In this document: one piece after another, positions 44,940 to 54,643 of the stretch | How the letters are laid out: every line of letters begins with the position of its first letter | Position numbering within the stretch: the stretch's first letter is position 1 | NCBI RefSeq assembly: GCF_943913405.1 | Contig: NZ_CALTYA010000001.1 | Span: 186,001 to 250,000, forward strand | DNA from: an uncultured Flavobacterium sp. | GTDB lineage: Bacteria; Bacteroidota; Bacteroidia; Flavobacteriales; Flavobacteriaceae | Length of the DNA stretch: 64,000 nt | Reading direction: 5' to 3' | Translations under genes and position numbers: made by a program | The notes under the pieces: model-generated | What the model was told of the DNA's origin: nothing | What the model saw: only the letters and a program-made list of their open reading frames with translations | Databases searched by the model: none

Positions 44940-45788
44940 ATGTATCTAGAACACACCGTCCCAAAAACGAATGGAAAAGTATATTTCATCCACGATAAAG
45001 CAGGACTTGACGAGCGCCTGAGAACTAATACTGAAAAAGAAGAACTTCTTACCATCGTGTTCAATAAAGCCGAAGAACAAGAAATAACCATCAACGGCAT
45101 TGCTTATCGATTTCCTGCCTGGAGCTTGTTGCCGCTGGTTTCCAACGAAACCTTTACCTTCGAGCATCCTGAAAAAATAGTTATCTGGCAATACAACAGA
45201 GATTTTTACTGCCTGATAGACAACAATCCGATTATCAGCTGCATCGGCTTTTTATTTTTCGGATTCACCGGCACGCTGTTTCTTTCCCTTGATGATTCGC
45301 ACCGTGCCAAGCTTGAAAACCTGCAGGAAATGTTTATCGAGGAATTTGAAACGATGGACACGATAAAGACCGACATGCTGCAGATGCTCTTGAAAAGGCT
45401 GATCATAATCACGACACGGCTCGCCAAATCGCAAGTGACAGATGACCTGCCTCTGGCCGATGACAAATTCGACCTCATCAGAGAATTCAATGCCTTGGTC
45501 TACCTTCATTACAAAACCAGCCATGCCGTGCAATATTATGCTGACTTGCTAAACAAATCGCCAAAAACACTCTCCAATCTCTTTTTGCAGTACCGCTATA
45601 AATCGCCTTCACAGATTATTCAAGAACGCATTATCAGCGAAGCGAAAAGGCTTTTTTTCTATACCGACAAAACTTCAAAGGAAATTGCTTTTGAGCTGGG
45701 CTTTGAAGACGCTTCCCATTTCAGCCGTTTTTTCAAGAAACATACCCAGCTAAGCCCTTCAGATTTTAGAAAGCAAGAGCTGATTTAA
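44940..45788 (+). CDS. AraC family transcriptional regulator
   Basis: The ATG at 44940 is preferred over the TTG at 44910 because it begins the conserved MYLEHTVPKTNGKVYFI region. The 282-residue protein has a cupin-like N-terminal sensing domain and a C-terminal AraC double helix-turn-helix (residues ~185-280, with KEIAFELGFEDASHFSRFFKKH). It is next to an exported hydrolase gene with phased direct repeats upstream, a probable target. Confidence 0.9.
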   Translation: MYLEHTVPKTNGKVYFIHDKAGLDERLRTNTEKEELLTIVFNKAEEQEITINGIAYRFPAWSLLPLVSNETFTFEHPEKIVIWQYNRDFYCLIDNNPIISCIGFLFFGFTGTLFLSLDDSHRAKLENLQEMFIEEFETMDTIKTDMLQMLLKRLIIITTRLAKSQVTDDLPLADDKFDLIREFNALVYLHYKTSHAVQYYADLLNKSPKTLSNLFLQYRYKSPSQIIQERIISEAKRLFFYTDKTSKEIAFELGFEDASHFSRFFKKHTQLSPSDFRKQELI

Positions 45789-45842
45789 ATATTGAATACC
45801 CTTATTGTTTTACAAATAATTTAGAAATTTCACTTAAAAGCC

Positions 45843-45878
45843 GCATTCAGGAAAAATCGTCATGCATTCAGGAAAAAT
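45843..45878 (+). promoter_or_regulatory. Direct repeat, candidate AraC-type operator
   Basis: GCATTCAGGAAAAAT occurs at 45843-45857 and again, identical, at 45864-45878, 21 bp apart start to start (two helical turns), as in AraC-type half-sites. It lies about 70-105 bp before the hydrolase ATG. A CAACTTTG near-consensus -7 box (45907-45914) lacks a -33 element, consistent with activator dependence. Inference. Confidence 0.55.
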
Positions 45879-45946
45879 GTCCATCGACTTTAACCGCCTT
45901 CTGTCGCAACTTTGCATCATAATAATGAAACTAAAATTATATCAAC

Positions 45947-46708
45947 ATGAAAACAATCAAATTTTTTACATTCGCAGCTTTGCTATTGCTTAGCTCTTTC
46001 GCTTCTTTTTCTCAAAAGTCTAGCACTGAAAAACCAACCATCATTTTTGTCCACGGAATTTGGGCAGACGGTTCTTCTTGGTCACACCAAATTACCGCAT
46101 TGCAGGCAAAAGGATACCCTGTAATTTCTGTACAAAACCCTATTACGTCGCTTGCCGATGATGTTGCCACAACACAAAGAGCGATCGACCAAGCCAAAGG
46201 AAATGTTATTTTAGTAGGCCATTCTTGGGGAGGTTTTGTAATTACCCAGGCAGGAAACGATCCAAAAGTTAAAGGATTGGTTTATGTAGCCGCATTAGTC
46301 CCAGATTTAGAAGAATCGCTTTCTTCTTTATCAGCAAAAGGTCCTGCAGTTACTATTGGCAACTATTTGCAACCGTCAGGCAACTTTCTTTACATTACGC
46401 TAGAAGGCGTTAAAACAGTATTTGCCCAAGATTTAAAAGAAAAAGAGCAAAACCTGATCTTTGCTACACAGACTCCAGGAGCACAAAATGTATTTGCTGA
46501 GAAAAGCGGTGTTCCGGCCTGGAAAACAAAACCAAGCTGGTATGTTTTAGCAAAAAGCGACAAGTCAATACACCCTGATTTACAACGATTCATGGTAAAA
46601 AGAGCCAATGCAAAAACTACAGAAATTGAGGCAAGCCACGTCGTGATGCTTTCTCATCCAGAAGAAGTACTGAAAGTTATTGAAGCTGCAGCGAATGCTA
46701 AGAGATAA
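45947..46708 (+). CDS. Exported alpha/beta hydrolase
   Basis: The 253-residue protein starts with a signal peptide (MKTIKFFTFAALLLLSSFAS). The hydrolase fold has VHGIWADGSSW as the oxyanion loop, nucleophile GHSWGG (Ser93), and a late His in ASHVVMLSHPEEV. The family (PF12697 type) includes esterases and chloroperoxidase-like enzymes; substrate unknown. It should act in the periplasm. A terminator follows. Confidence 0.9.
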   Translation: MKTIKFFTFAALLLLSSFASFSQKSSTEKPTIIFVHGIWADGSSWSHQITALQAKGYPVISVQNPITSLADDVATTQRAIDQAKGNVILVGHSWGGFVITQAGNDPKVKGLVYVAALVPDLEESLSSLSAKGPAVTIGNYLQPSGNFLYITLEGVKTVFAQDLKEKEQNLIFATQTPGAQNVFAEKSGVPAWKTKPSWYVLAKSDKSIHPDLQRFMVKRANAKTTEIEASHVVMLSHPEEVLKVIEAAANAKR

Positions 46709-46730
46709 TATTCTTTTGCCTTATAAAAAA

Positions 46731-46760
46731 AACCTACTCTACGAAGTAGGTTTTTTTTAT
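46731..46760. terminator. Bidirectional terminator
   Basis: Stem AACCTACT/AGTAGGTT with A-run left and T-run right, placed between the convergent hydrolase and DUF3667 genes. Confidence 0.85.
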
Positions 46761-46771
46761 GTTCAGCAATC

Positions 46772-47479
46772 TCATAAAACTAAGAAAAGTATAACTGTCG
46801 ATATAATCGCTACCAAAAGCAGGGTAATAACTGCAACTAAAAGCGTCAAGATGAAAGCCTTCAATTTTGGCAATTTATTAAAAAACTGCATATAACACCA
46901 GAGCATCAAAACAAGATCAGGCAACAGCAACCATTCCATAAAAGCTCCTGAGTCTTTTACCAGCAAAAATAAGGGCAGCGCAAAAATCCTTACCCAAAGT
47001 TTTTGGCAGCTGTAAAAAGAATTTAAGATCACATGTTCAGTAAAATTATATCCTTGCTTACGAAATATCAAAAAAGAAGTCAAAGAGGCTATCGGCAGTA
47101 TCAATAAAGTGATAATTGAAAAATGGTGTATGATCCATTCGTTGATTTCGCTGTAATCAAAAAGATGGTCTGTTTTTGCATTAAAAATATTGATTCCAAG
47201 GGCGTGGTAAAATAAGCCATAAAATGAAGCCAAAACAATCAGCATCGAAATCGGCTTGTAATGCTGGATTCTTTTGCCCTCAAGATAGTCACGAACGGCA
47301 TGTCCTGGCCTGCTGAACAATTCCCTGGCCGAATAAAATATGCCTCCGTCAACATGAAACAGCCCATGCCTAAGATCGTGCGCTACAAAATGCATGTCTA
47401 TAGCATGCGTTTCTGCAGGCTGACCGCAGTTGCTGCAATAATTTCCTTCGAATGTATTTCCGCAATTTTTACATATCAT
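46772..47479 (-). CDS. DUF3667 membrane protein with zinc ribbon
   Basis: The 235-residue protein opens with a four-Cys zinc ribbon (CKNCGNTF ... YCSNCGQ) and a conserved DLRHGLFHVDGG block. About four hydrophobic segments follow. This is the DUF3667 architecture. Function unknown. It lies 10 bases downstream of the barrel gene, probably cotranscribed. Confidence 0.85.
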   Translation of the reverse strand: MICKNCGNTFEGNYCSNCGQPAETHAIDMHFVAHDLRHGLFHVDGGIFYSARELFSRPGHAVRDYLEGKRIQHYKPISMLIVLASFYGLFYHALGINIFNAKTDHLFDYSEINEWIIHHFSIITLLILPIASLTSFLIFRKQGYNFTEHVILNSFYSCQKLWVRIFALPLFLLVKDSGAFMEWLLLPDLVLMLWCYMQFFNKLPKLKAFILTLLVAVITLLLVAIISTVILFLVL

Positions 47480-47489
47480 ATTCCTTCTT

Positions 47490-48494
47490 TTAATTTGTTT
47501 TCTTAACCGCTTGCAACGGATCGTCTAAAAATTTGCCCACTTTATCCGGCCCCTTGAAACGGTAGCCCACATAAAACTCAAAAAAACGCTGCTGGTCCTG
47601 CACTTGAATTCGAGGATCGGCCTCATAATAAAAAGCGTCAAAACTGGCAATCGCTCCGGCGTAAAACCGCTTTGAATTATAGCCTAAAGTAAGCCTTGCT
47701 TGCGTCTGGAAAGAAATACCGTCCAGCTTTTCGCTCGGCGTGCCGTCTTTGTAAGTCGTCTTCGTATAATTGTAGCCAAGGCCTCCATAAGCACCTGCAG
47801 ACACTAAAAAATGTTCCTTTATTACCCAATTATAATAATAAGACGGCCCAATAGAAACGTCAATACTGTTGTCTTCACTGGGATTATTATCTCTTATCCG
47901 CGTAAAATAATAGCTGAAGCTCGGCACAAAACTTCCTGCGCTTTTCTTCTGCCACTCGCTCTGCAGGAAAATAGCCCGAAACGAAAAATTACGATTAAAA
48001 ATATAAGAAGTGCTCCCTCCAATCTTCCGCACATTAAAATCAGGAAAAAGTACATTTTCAGCTGTTCCCAAATCATTTTTATCGACATAAAAGCCTTTTG
48101 TCTCGGCATACTGAATGCTCTGCATCCAAGAACCGAAATAAAAGCGCGTTCCAAAATTAAGAAACTTGGTCTTGCCCCTGACTTCGTCGTCTTTGTTAAA
48201 ACGGATGAATTCTGGCGTATAGCCCAAGTCTATTTCAATAAATTTATACATAAAGGTGTAGGTAGAACGCAGCTGCTGGTTGGGCATCAGCCTAAAATCA
48301 AGATTGGCCGACCCGTCCTTGATTCTAAAAGAATTAAAACTGTTGCTGAATCCCAGGCGCACCTTGATATCGTCATCATAAAGCGCTACAAATTCATCTG
48401 ACGCGCGATGTTTCTTGATGCTGTCAGCCACCTGCTGTGCATTGCAGGCAAACGGCTGTATGAAAATAAAGAAAGCAATGTATTTTTTCAGCAT
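47490..48494 (-). CDS. Outer-membrane barrel-like protein (DUF4421-like)
   Basis: I chose the ATG at 48494, which starts a signal peptide (MLKKYIAFFIFIQPFACNAQ). The 334-residue protein has alternating aromatic/hydrophobic strands (VSIGPSYYYNW, FYAGAIASFDAF, FYVGYRFKGP), consistent with a barrel. It resembles the DUF4421 family; I am not certain. Possibly an outer-membrane partner of the DUF3667 protein. Confidence 0.7.
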   Translation of the reverse strand: MLKKYIAFFIFIQPFACNAQQVADSIKKHRASDEFVALYDDDIKVRLGFSNSFNSFRIKDGSANLDFRLMPNQQLRSTYTFMYKFIEIDLGYTPEFIRFNKDDEVRGKTKFLNFGTRFYFGSWMQSIQYAETKGFYVDKNDLGTAENVLFPDFNVRKIGGSTSYIFNRNFSFRAIFLQSEWQKKSAGSFVPSFSYYFTRIRDNNPSEDNSIDVSIGPSYYYNWVIKEHFLVSAGAYGGLGYNYTKTTYKDGTPSEKLDGISFQTQARLTLGYNSKRFYAGAIASFDAFYYEADPRIQVQDQQRFFEFYVGYRFKGPDKVGKFLDDPLQAVKKTN

Positions 48495-48689
48495 GACCTG
48501 TTCTTTTTCAGACCTAAATATAATTGATTTATTAAAGTGATTTTCTAATTTCAAAATAAATTGAATAGGAGTATTGGAATTATTAAAAACTGTTAAATAG
48601 GAAAATGTATATTTACAACATTATTAACATAACAACATATATGTAGTCGCAAAGTAAAAAATATGCTAATAACTTAAATTTATGCCCTA

Positions 48690-50423
48690 ATGAAAAGATT
48701 CTTGTTCCTATTGTATTTCTTCCCCTTATTAATTTTTTCACAGGAAAAAGACTCGCTGGCAAAATATAATTTAAAACAGCTTATTACTATTACAAGACAA
48801 GTAGTTTATTCTGCAGATCCTTCTCCGACACAAATTTATTGCGAAGAAATTTTAAGGAGAAATCCGCCAGATAGCATAAAAACCTTTGCCTATCTATATC
48901 TGGGCGATGTCACTTATACATTTGTTTCAGAAAATGAAGAAAAAGCATTGGAAATGCTCAAATCATCTTTAAAATATTCTAAAAAATGTAATCAATATGC
49001 AGCAGAAAAAGATGCCTTAATAACTATTTTGCATATATATGTCACTCAAAATAAAAATGACAAAGTGCTGGAATATATTGAGCGATTAAATAATGTAAAA
49101 GACCCTAACGAAACTTACCTGCAATCACTTATATATCCAATAACTACTAGCCCAATTTATGGTAGAATTGGAGATTTTGAGAAAGAAGCATCTGGTTATC
49201 GAAAAATGCTTGGCAAAATAGAAAAATATATTGCTTCACATCACGATATTCCAAAACAAACCCTCTCTAAACTAGAAACCACAAGGTATTTCCATTATTG
49301 GTTTCTCATAGACAATTGCAATTATCAAAAAAAACTAGATTCCGCTGCTTATTATATCCATCAAGCAAAATTGATGGAGAAAAAAGGTTATAATCCAGTG
49401 TATGGAATTTGGCATTCTGAAACTTTTTACTTGATCTTGAAAGGTAGATATGATGATGCCTTAGCAAAAATTGCCAATTCGCAGGACAAATATATCAAGG
49501 GAAGAAAAGTTCCGACATACTTGTCGCTTTACTATTTGGCACTATGCTGGAAGCAAAAAAAAGACTACGCAAAATCACTAGCATATTGTGAACAGGCTAT
49601 TCCGATGAAAGTTAAAGCTATAAACTCTTTTATGAGCTATGACCTGGAACTGCACAGGCTAGCCTATGAAAATTCAGAAAAACTAGGCGATGTAAAAAAG
49701 ACAGCTGCATACTATAAAGAATATATAGAAATCTCTAAAAAGATAGATTATGCAGGCAAAGCTGCATTTGTCGCTAAACTATATGGCAAAGATGTAGTTG
49801 CCCCATTACAAAAAACTATAAGTCAAAATAAATACAAATTCGCCTATCTATATGCTGTCCTAGCATTCTTGGGGCTTACCCTCTCTTTCTTTATTTGGAG
49901 ATTTAAAGCATCTCAAAAAGAAAAGAAAAAATTCAAAGAAACCATTGCAGCATTTGAAAAAAGAAAAAAAGATGCTGAAGAACCAGAAGCAATAGAAGAC
50001 TTTTCAGAAATTGTTTTGGCAGACTCGCAGAGCAATACGCGCCAAGCCACTCCTATGAGCTCTTTGGCAGATCAAAAAATATTGAAACAGCTCAACAGCT
50101 TTGAAAGGAAACAAAAATTCCTTTCCCCCAATGTTTCCTTGAGCACCATGGCAGGTGATTTCGGCACGAATGTCGCCTACCTTTCGGCCGCCATAAAAAA
50201 GCACAAACAGACCAATTTCAATGCTTACATAAATGAGCTGCGCATCGACTACATCATCATGAGATTAAAAACTTCTCCAGAATATTCAACTTACAAAATT
50301 GCCTATCTCGCCGAAGAATGCGGGTTCTCTTCCCATACCGTTTTCATACGGATTTTTACAGAAAAAACAGGATTGACTCCATCAAAATTCATCAGTTTTT
50401 TAAAAACAGAAACTTCTGAATAA
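48690..50423 (+). CDS. Membrane-anchored TPR / AraC-type regulator, copy 1
   Basis: The 577-residue protein has a signal peptide (MKRFLFLLYFFPLLIFSQ), helical TPR repeats (residues ~20-370), a membrane helix (YAVLAFLGLTLSFFIW), a charged linker and a C-terminal AraC-type HTH (KIAYLAEECGFSSHTVFIRIF). It has the same architecture as the gene at 59073. The periplasmic TPR part probably senses a signal and the HTH reads DNA at the membrane. It lies upstream of the secreted-protein run. Confidence 0.9.
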   Translation: MKRFLFLLYFFPLLIFSQEKDSLAKYNLKQLITITRQVVYSADPSPTQIYCEEILRRNPPDSIKTFAYLYLGDVTYTFVSENEEKALEMLKSSLKYSKKCNQYAAEKDALITILHIYVTQNKNDKVLEYIERLNNVKDPNETYLQSLIYPITTSPIYGRIGDFEKEASGYRKMLGKIEKYIASHHDIPKQTLSKLETTRYFHYWFLIDNCNYQKKLDSAAYYIHQAKLMEKKGYNPVYGIWHSETFYLILKGRYDDALAKIANSQDKYIKGRKVPTYLSLYYLALCWKQKKDYAKSLAYCEQAIPMKVKAINSFMSYDLELHRLAYENSEKLGDVKKTAAYYKEYIEISKKIDYAGKAAFVAKLYGKDVVAPLQKTISQNKYKFAYLYAVLAFLGLTLSFFIWRFKASQKEKKKFKETIAAFEKRKKDAEEPEAIEDFSEIVLADSQSNTRQATPMSSLADQKILKQLNSFERKQKFLSPNVSLSTMAGDFGTNVAYLSAAIKKHKQTNFNAYINELRIDYIIMRLKTSPEYSTYKIAYLAEECGFSSHTVFIRIFTEKTGLTPSKFISFLKTETSE

Positions 50424-50479
50424 AAAACTAAAAAAAGAACACACAACCATCTTAATAGCAAGGTTTTAAAATAAATTTT

Positions 50480-50520
50480 ACGCTCCACAAATATCGAATT
50501 AGTGGAGCGTTTTGTTTTTT
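50480..50520 (+). terminator. Terminator of TPR-AraC copy 1
   Basis: Stem ACGCTCCAC/GTGGAGCGT with a 13-base loop, then TTTTG and a T-run. Confidence 0.85.
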
Positions 50521-50551
50521 TTAACACATTTTTCAGCCTACACTTGCACTA

Positions 50552-50559
50552 TAATTTTG
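50552..50559 (+). promoter_or_regulatory. Promoter -7 box before the two-repeat secreted gene
   Basis: TAATTTTG fits TAnnTTTG, with TTTC 17 bases upstream. The predicted start lies about 25 bases before the ATG at 50591. Confidence 0.5.
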
Positions 50560-50590
50560 CTCTAGCCAGCAATTTTAAAATGCAAGATTT

Positions 50591-51265
50591 ATGAAAAAAC
50601 TTTACTCTTTTTGCTTTGCTCTTTTTGCCTTTGCCGCCAGTGCGTCAAATGGTTTGGGCAATCCAATGGGCAAAGATTTTTTCCCCGCCTTAGATACCCT
50701 GGCAGTACAGCAAAGCCAGCCGATAGAAAAAAGCGAATCGCAAGCAAGCCTTTATATTGCCCCCCAAGCTTCTATCAGTATAAAAAAAGGAACAGCAACC
50801 AACATAACTGCCATAAAACTGAATACAGACAAAGTGGCTTCTATTTCTAAAAATGAAGCCACTTTGTATATTGCTCCTGCAACCATCTTTTTTATAGCTG
50901 AAAACACCAGCACCAATATGGTTGTTTTGCAATCAAAAACAGTTAAAAAACCCTTTTCTCAAGCAATTGGTCACAAAAAAAGCAATAAGGCCGATGTTGA
51001 AAAAGGGAAAGTGTTTCAATTTACAGAAGCAAAAAATCAAAAAGAAATCTTCGAAAAGGTGCTGGCATCAGCAGACATACCTGCCCCTGTCTTAAAAGAC
51101 AATAAAACAAAAAATCCAATTGTCGCAAGGCTGTCAAATACAGCTGTCAATATTTATAGAAAGCGCAAAGGATATTCAAGCAAGCATTCCTCATGCCAAA
51201 ACAGCAATGCCTTTGCTGGCATCGTTGCTTATGCTCTTTTAAGCCGTCCTCCAACTGCTGCTTAA
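50591..51265 (+). CDS. Exported protein with two LYIAP repeats, function unknown
   Basis: The 224-residue protein has a signal peptide (MKKLYSFCFALFAFAASASN). Two short repeats (QASLYIAPQASISI and EATLYIAPATIFFI) are followed by a basic stretch. The C-terminus (SSCQNSNAFAGIVAYALLSR) contains a hydrophobic patch. No known domain recognised. It is the first gene after the regulator. Confidence 0.65.
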   Translation: MKKLYSFCFALFAFAASASNGLGNPMGKDFFPALDTLAVQQSQPIEKSESQASLYIAPQASISIKKGTATNITAIKLNTDKVASISKNEATLYIAPATIFFIAENTSTNMVVLQSKTVKKPFSQAIGHKKSNKADVEKGKVFQFTEAKNQKEIFEKVLASADIPAPVLKDNKTKNPIVARLSNTAVNIYRKRKGYSSKHSSCQNSNAFAGIVAYALLSRPPTAA

Positions 51266-51488
51266 TAAAGCCTGAAAAACTTATTTCAGCAAACAATCAT
51301 TTATTTCACGCAGGGCATTTAGCCCCTTGCCAAAGATGCAGGCTTTTTCAGCCAGCTATCCATCACAGAAGTAAGCGCGCCGACAGGCAATGCTTAAAAG
51401 CCTGTACCATTTTGCGAACCCAAAACTTACAATTACAATTTTCAACGCCACGGATATGGCACATTAATTAACTTTAAATCCAATTAAA

Positions 51489-52919
51489 ATGAAAAACAAA
51501 TTTTACACAATCGCAGCCCTTATAGTTTTGGGAATTACTGCCAACGCACAAGTAGGCATCGGTACAACAACGCCAGCCGCATCATCAATGCTTGACATTA
51601 CAAGCACGACAAAGGGACTTTTGATGCCAAGGGTGACATCAGCGCAAAGAACCGCAATAACAACACCCGCAAAAGGACTGGAAGTTTTTGACATTACAAC
51701 AAATTCACCTTGGTATTATAACGGGACTGCCTGGATAAACGGAAAGCAGGACATAACCTTTATAGGGAGTGGTACTCACACTTCAGTAGATGCTGACGTG
51801 CCTACTACGCCTTACAATGTTTTTATAGGACAAAGCGCAGGTAGCACTACTTCTGATGGAAACAACGTGGCTATAGGTTTGCAAGCGCTCGATGCTGCTG
51901 TATCTACAGCTGGCAATAACATTGCCGTAGGCTATAGAGCACTTGGCGGACCTCTTGCCGGTGTACATAATATTGGTATAGGTGAATCAACTGGCCGTAA
52001 TCTTACTACTGGAAATCTTAATATGGCAATAGGTCTAAACACTTTAATTAATGCGACAACGGGTGTTAACAATGTTGCACTTGGAGGAGGAGCATTGAGC
52101 GGTGTTACAACTGGAAGCAATAATATTGGAATAGGTTATCTTGCCGGAACTAACAACGGAACTACTATTGCTGCAGGAAGCAGAAATATAGCTATTGGAT
52201 TTGGCGCTTACCTGCCTACTTCAACTGGAGACGATCAATTAAGTATTGGTAACAGTATTTTCGGTACAAGCGTTGGTGGCACCACTTCAGTTGCTAAAAT
52301 AGGTATTAATACGACAGCACCTCAAGGCGCTTTGCATGTGGTCAGAGATATTACGACTTATCCTGTAACTGGAGAATCAGCACAATTAATTGCTGGAGGA
52401 CAAACAGATCAAGGACAAAAATTACTTTTGGGATACAATACAACTGAAGACAAAGGGTATATCCAAGCGGTACATAGCGGTCAAAACTGGAAAGATTTGA
52501 TGATTCAACCAATATTTGGAAATGTAGGGATTGGGTTGTCAAGCGGTTCTCCTTCTTCTTTATTGCATGTCAATGGTGTGATCACTGCCACAAAAATCCA
52601 AGGACCGTCTGATTCAAGATTCAAAAAGAACATCAAGCCTATTGAAAACGCTTTAGAAAAAGTAATGAAATTAGGAGGCTACACTTATGACTGGAAAGAC
52701 GCTTCTGAATTTCCAAACCAAACTTTAGGAAAAGGGCACGACATGGGGGTTATCGCTCAAGAGGTTGAAAAACAATTTCCAGAAGCAGTTTCTACAAATG
52801 CAGACGGTTTCAAGGCAGTAAGCTATACCGAGCTGGTTCCTGCTTTAATCGAAGCTATGAAAGCACAGCAAGTTCAAATTGAAGAACTTAAAGCTGCAGT
52901 GGCTAAGCTTAAGAAATAA
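51489..52919 (+). CDS. Exported protein with YadA-like head repeats and S74 intramolecular chaperone (tail-fibre-like)
   Basis: The 476-residue protein has a signal peptide (ending TANA) and an N-terminal GIGTTTPAASSMLDI module common in flavobacterial surface proteins. Repeats of N-x-A-I-G-x-x-A-L type (residues ~125-250) resemble trimeric head repeats. The C-terminal 103 residues form an S74 peptidase/chaperone domain with the SDSRFKK motif (Ser374 and the Lys of the dyad). In phage tailspikes this domain folds the trimer then cuts itself off. A coiled coil ends the protein. It likely makes a surface fibre. Confidence 0.85.
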   Translation: MKNKFYTIAALIVLGITANAQVGIGTTTPAASSMLDITSTTKGLLMPRVTSAQRTAITTPAKGLEVFDITTNSPWYYNGTAWINGKQDITFIGSGTHTSVDADVPTTPYNVFIGQSAGSTTSDGNNVAIGLQALDAAVSTAGNNIAVGYRALGGPLAGVHNIGIGESTGRNLTTGNLNMAIGLNTLINATTGVNNVALGGGALSGVTTGSNNIGIGYLAGTNNGTTIAAGSRNIAIGFGAYLPTSTGDDQLSIGNSIFGTSVGGTTSVAKIGINTTAPQGALHVVRDITTYPVTGESAQLIAGGQTDQGQKLLLGYNTTEDKGYIQAVHSGQNWKDLMIQPIFGNVGIGLSSGSPSSLLHVNGVITATKIQGPSDSRFKKNIKPIENALEKVMKLGGYTYDWKDASEFPNQTLGKGHDMGVIAQEVEKQFPEAVSTNADGFKAVSYTELVPALIEAMKAQQVQIEELKAAVAKLKK

Positions 52920-53005
52920 CTGAAATGAAAGATAAAGTTCAGGTGACAATGCTTTCACTAGCAGTTGCCTGAACCTTAATCCCAAAACCTTAAACCTCCA
53001 AAAAA

Positions 53006-54556
53006 ATGAAAAAAGTAACAAACTGGGGAAGCCTGTTAGGAATGTTGCTATCTTTTATGGTAGCATCAGCTCAGAATACGGCAATAGCCACAGGCAATTG
53101 GAATAACTGTGCAACCTGGGGGTATCCCGCAGGAATTACTAAGGGGAATGATGCCTCAAGTACAAAGACAATTAGTAATGACGTTACTGTAATTATGAAC
53201 ACAAACTGGAATGTACAAAATGTCAGTTTTGGTTCTAATGGTGCGCTTGATTTTGCATCTTCTAGCAACGTTCTTGATTTGAATGTTCCAGGAGGTACCT
53301 CCCAAGTTTGTGAGGCACAACATTTTGCACTAGGTTCTGCTACATCAAATCAAACTATGAATGCAGGAACAGACTTATCCTTTACAAACCTTGCTAATAA
53401 TGTTGCCAGCATAAGCGGTACCAGCATCAACCTAAAAGCGGGCCATGTTTATAAATTGACTAGTCAGGTGTATATGACGGGAACTGTTCAGTCTAATGCT
53501 TATTTTGATTACCAATGGGTAAACTCTAGCAACGTGGCATTGCCGGTAAGTGTTATGGGAAGAGCTGTTTTTGAAAATGGTTTTTTTCCTGATGCCATGC
53601 AAACCGGTGCTGTTGCTGTTTATAAACCCACAGCTGATGTAACTGTAAAAGTAAGAGTAGTGGGCAATGGAGGTACAGGTACAAGCGTTGCTTCGCGTAC
53701 TTATGCTCTTGTAGAAGAAATCAATAGTGCTTCACAGTATAATTTTTCAACCGCTTCAGGGACGCAATATTTACCTGCCAATACTGATCTTTCATTTGCA
53801 GCATCGGCTGTCAATAGCGGCATAGCCAATGCTACTGGCGTCAATTTTCCACTTACCGCCGGAAAAACATATCGTTTGCAGGGCTCAACCTGGGTGTCAT
53901 TAGCACAGGCTGGAAGCATAGCATGGGTAAATGCATCTAATGTTGCATTGCCCGGCCAGGTAAACAGAACCAATAGCCAGGCAACAGCTGTTGGCGAATT
54001 TCCGAATCCAACGGCCATATCTTATTATACACCAACGGCCAATGGTAATGTCAAAATGAGAGTTACAAGCGGGGCACCAACTGGTTATTCTGTAGCAGGC
54101 AGGACTTATGCGGCCATTGAAGAAATACCTTCCGGAGCCAATTATCTTATGGCAATTCCATCGGCGAGCCAGACATTAAGCAATAATCTTGATCTTAACT
54201 TTGGAACAACTATAGTTTCAAGTGGTATCACTTTAAGTGGAGGCAACTCTGTCAACCTGCTTGCCAATCATACCTATATTTTACATGGGGTTTTATCTAC
54301 TGCCAACCAGACAGCATCCGGAGGTTATGTCGATTATCAATGGGTAAATGCAAGTAATTCAGCAATACCAAATGGAGTTATCGGAAGAACAATTCCTTTT
54401 TCCACAACTACTTTTAGTGACTGGGCACAAAGCTCGGCAGTAGTTATTTATAAGCCTACGGTAAACACCACGGTAAAATTGCGAACAATTGGATTTGGAG
54501 GCACAACAGGTACTTCTGAACCCTACGGATTTATTTATGTAAAGGAATTAAATTAA
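53006..54556 (+). CDS. Exported protein, TWG module plus three C1q-like repeats
   Basis: The 516-residue protein has a signal peptide ending SAQ and the TWG-type N-terminal module (GNWNNCATWG, residues ~25-90). Three ~130-residue repeats follow, each with a TDLSF/LDLNF start, an aromatic-rich middle (YVDYQWVNASN) and a KVRV/KMRV/KLRT strand. The pattern resembles the C1q/TNF-like jelly-roll modules of fibre proteins; this is a tentative reading. No T9SS tail. It shares the N-terminal module with the next two genes. Confidence 0.75.
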   Translation: MKKVTNWGSLLGMLLSFMVASAQNTAIATGNWNNCATWGYPAGITKGNDASSTKTISNDVTVIMNTNWNVQNVSFGSNGALDFASSSNVLDLNVPGGTSQVCEAQHFALGSATSNQTMNAGTDLSFTNLANNVASISGTSINLKAGHVYKLTSQVYMTGTVQSNAYFDYQWVNSSNVALPVSVMGRAVFENGFFPDAMQTGAVAVYKPTADVTVKVRVVGNGGTGTSVASRTYALVEEINSASQYNFSTASGTQYLPANTDLSFAASAVNSGIANATGVNFPLTAGKTYRLQGSTWVSLAQAGSIAWVNASNVALPGQVNRTNSQATAVGEFPNPTAISYYTPTANGNVKMRVTSGAPTGYSVAGRTYAAIEEIPSGANYLMAIPSASQTLSNNLDLNFGTTIVSSGITLSGGNSVNLLANHTYILHGVLSTANQTASGGYVDYQWVNASNSAIPNGVIGRTIPFSTTTFSDWAQSSAVVIYKPTVNTTVKLRTIGFGGTTGTSEPYGFIYVKELN

Positions 54557-54643
54557 GGATTCCATCAAAAAAGACAAACGTTCGGTTCCATTTAGAAATG
54601 TTTCAGGGATTTTTTTGAATTTAAAAGAAAATGTATAAATACA

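Noticed and set aside
47811..48401. 196-aa plus-strand ORF
   Set aside because: Antisense to the outer-membrane barrel-like gene, which has a signal peptide and strand pattern.
51193..51471. 92-aa ORF overlapping the end of the LYIAP protein
   Set aside because: Overlaps a real gene in another frame and has no protein-like features.
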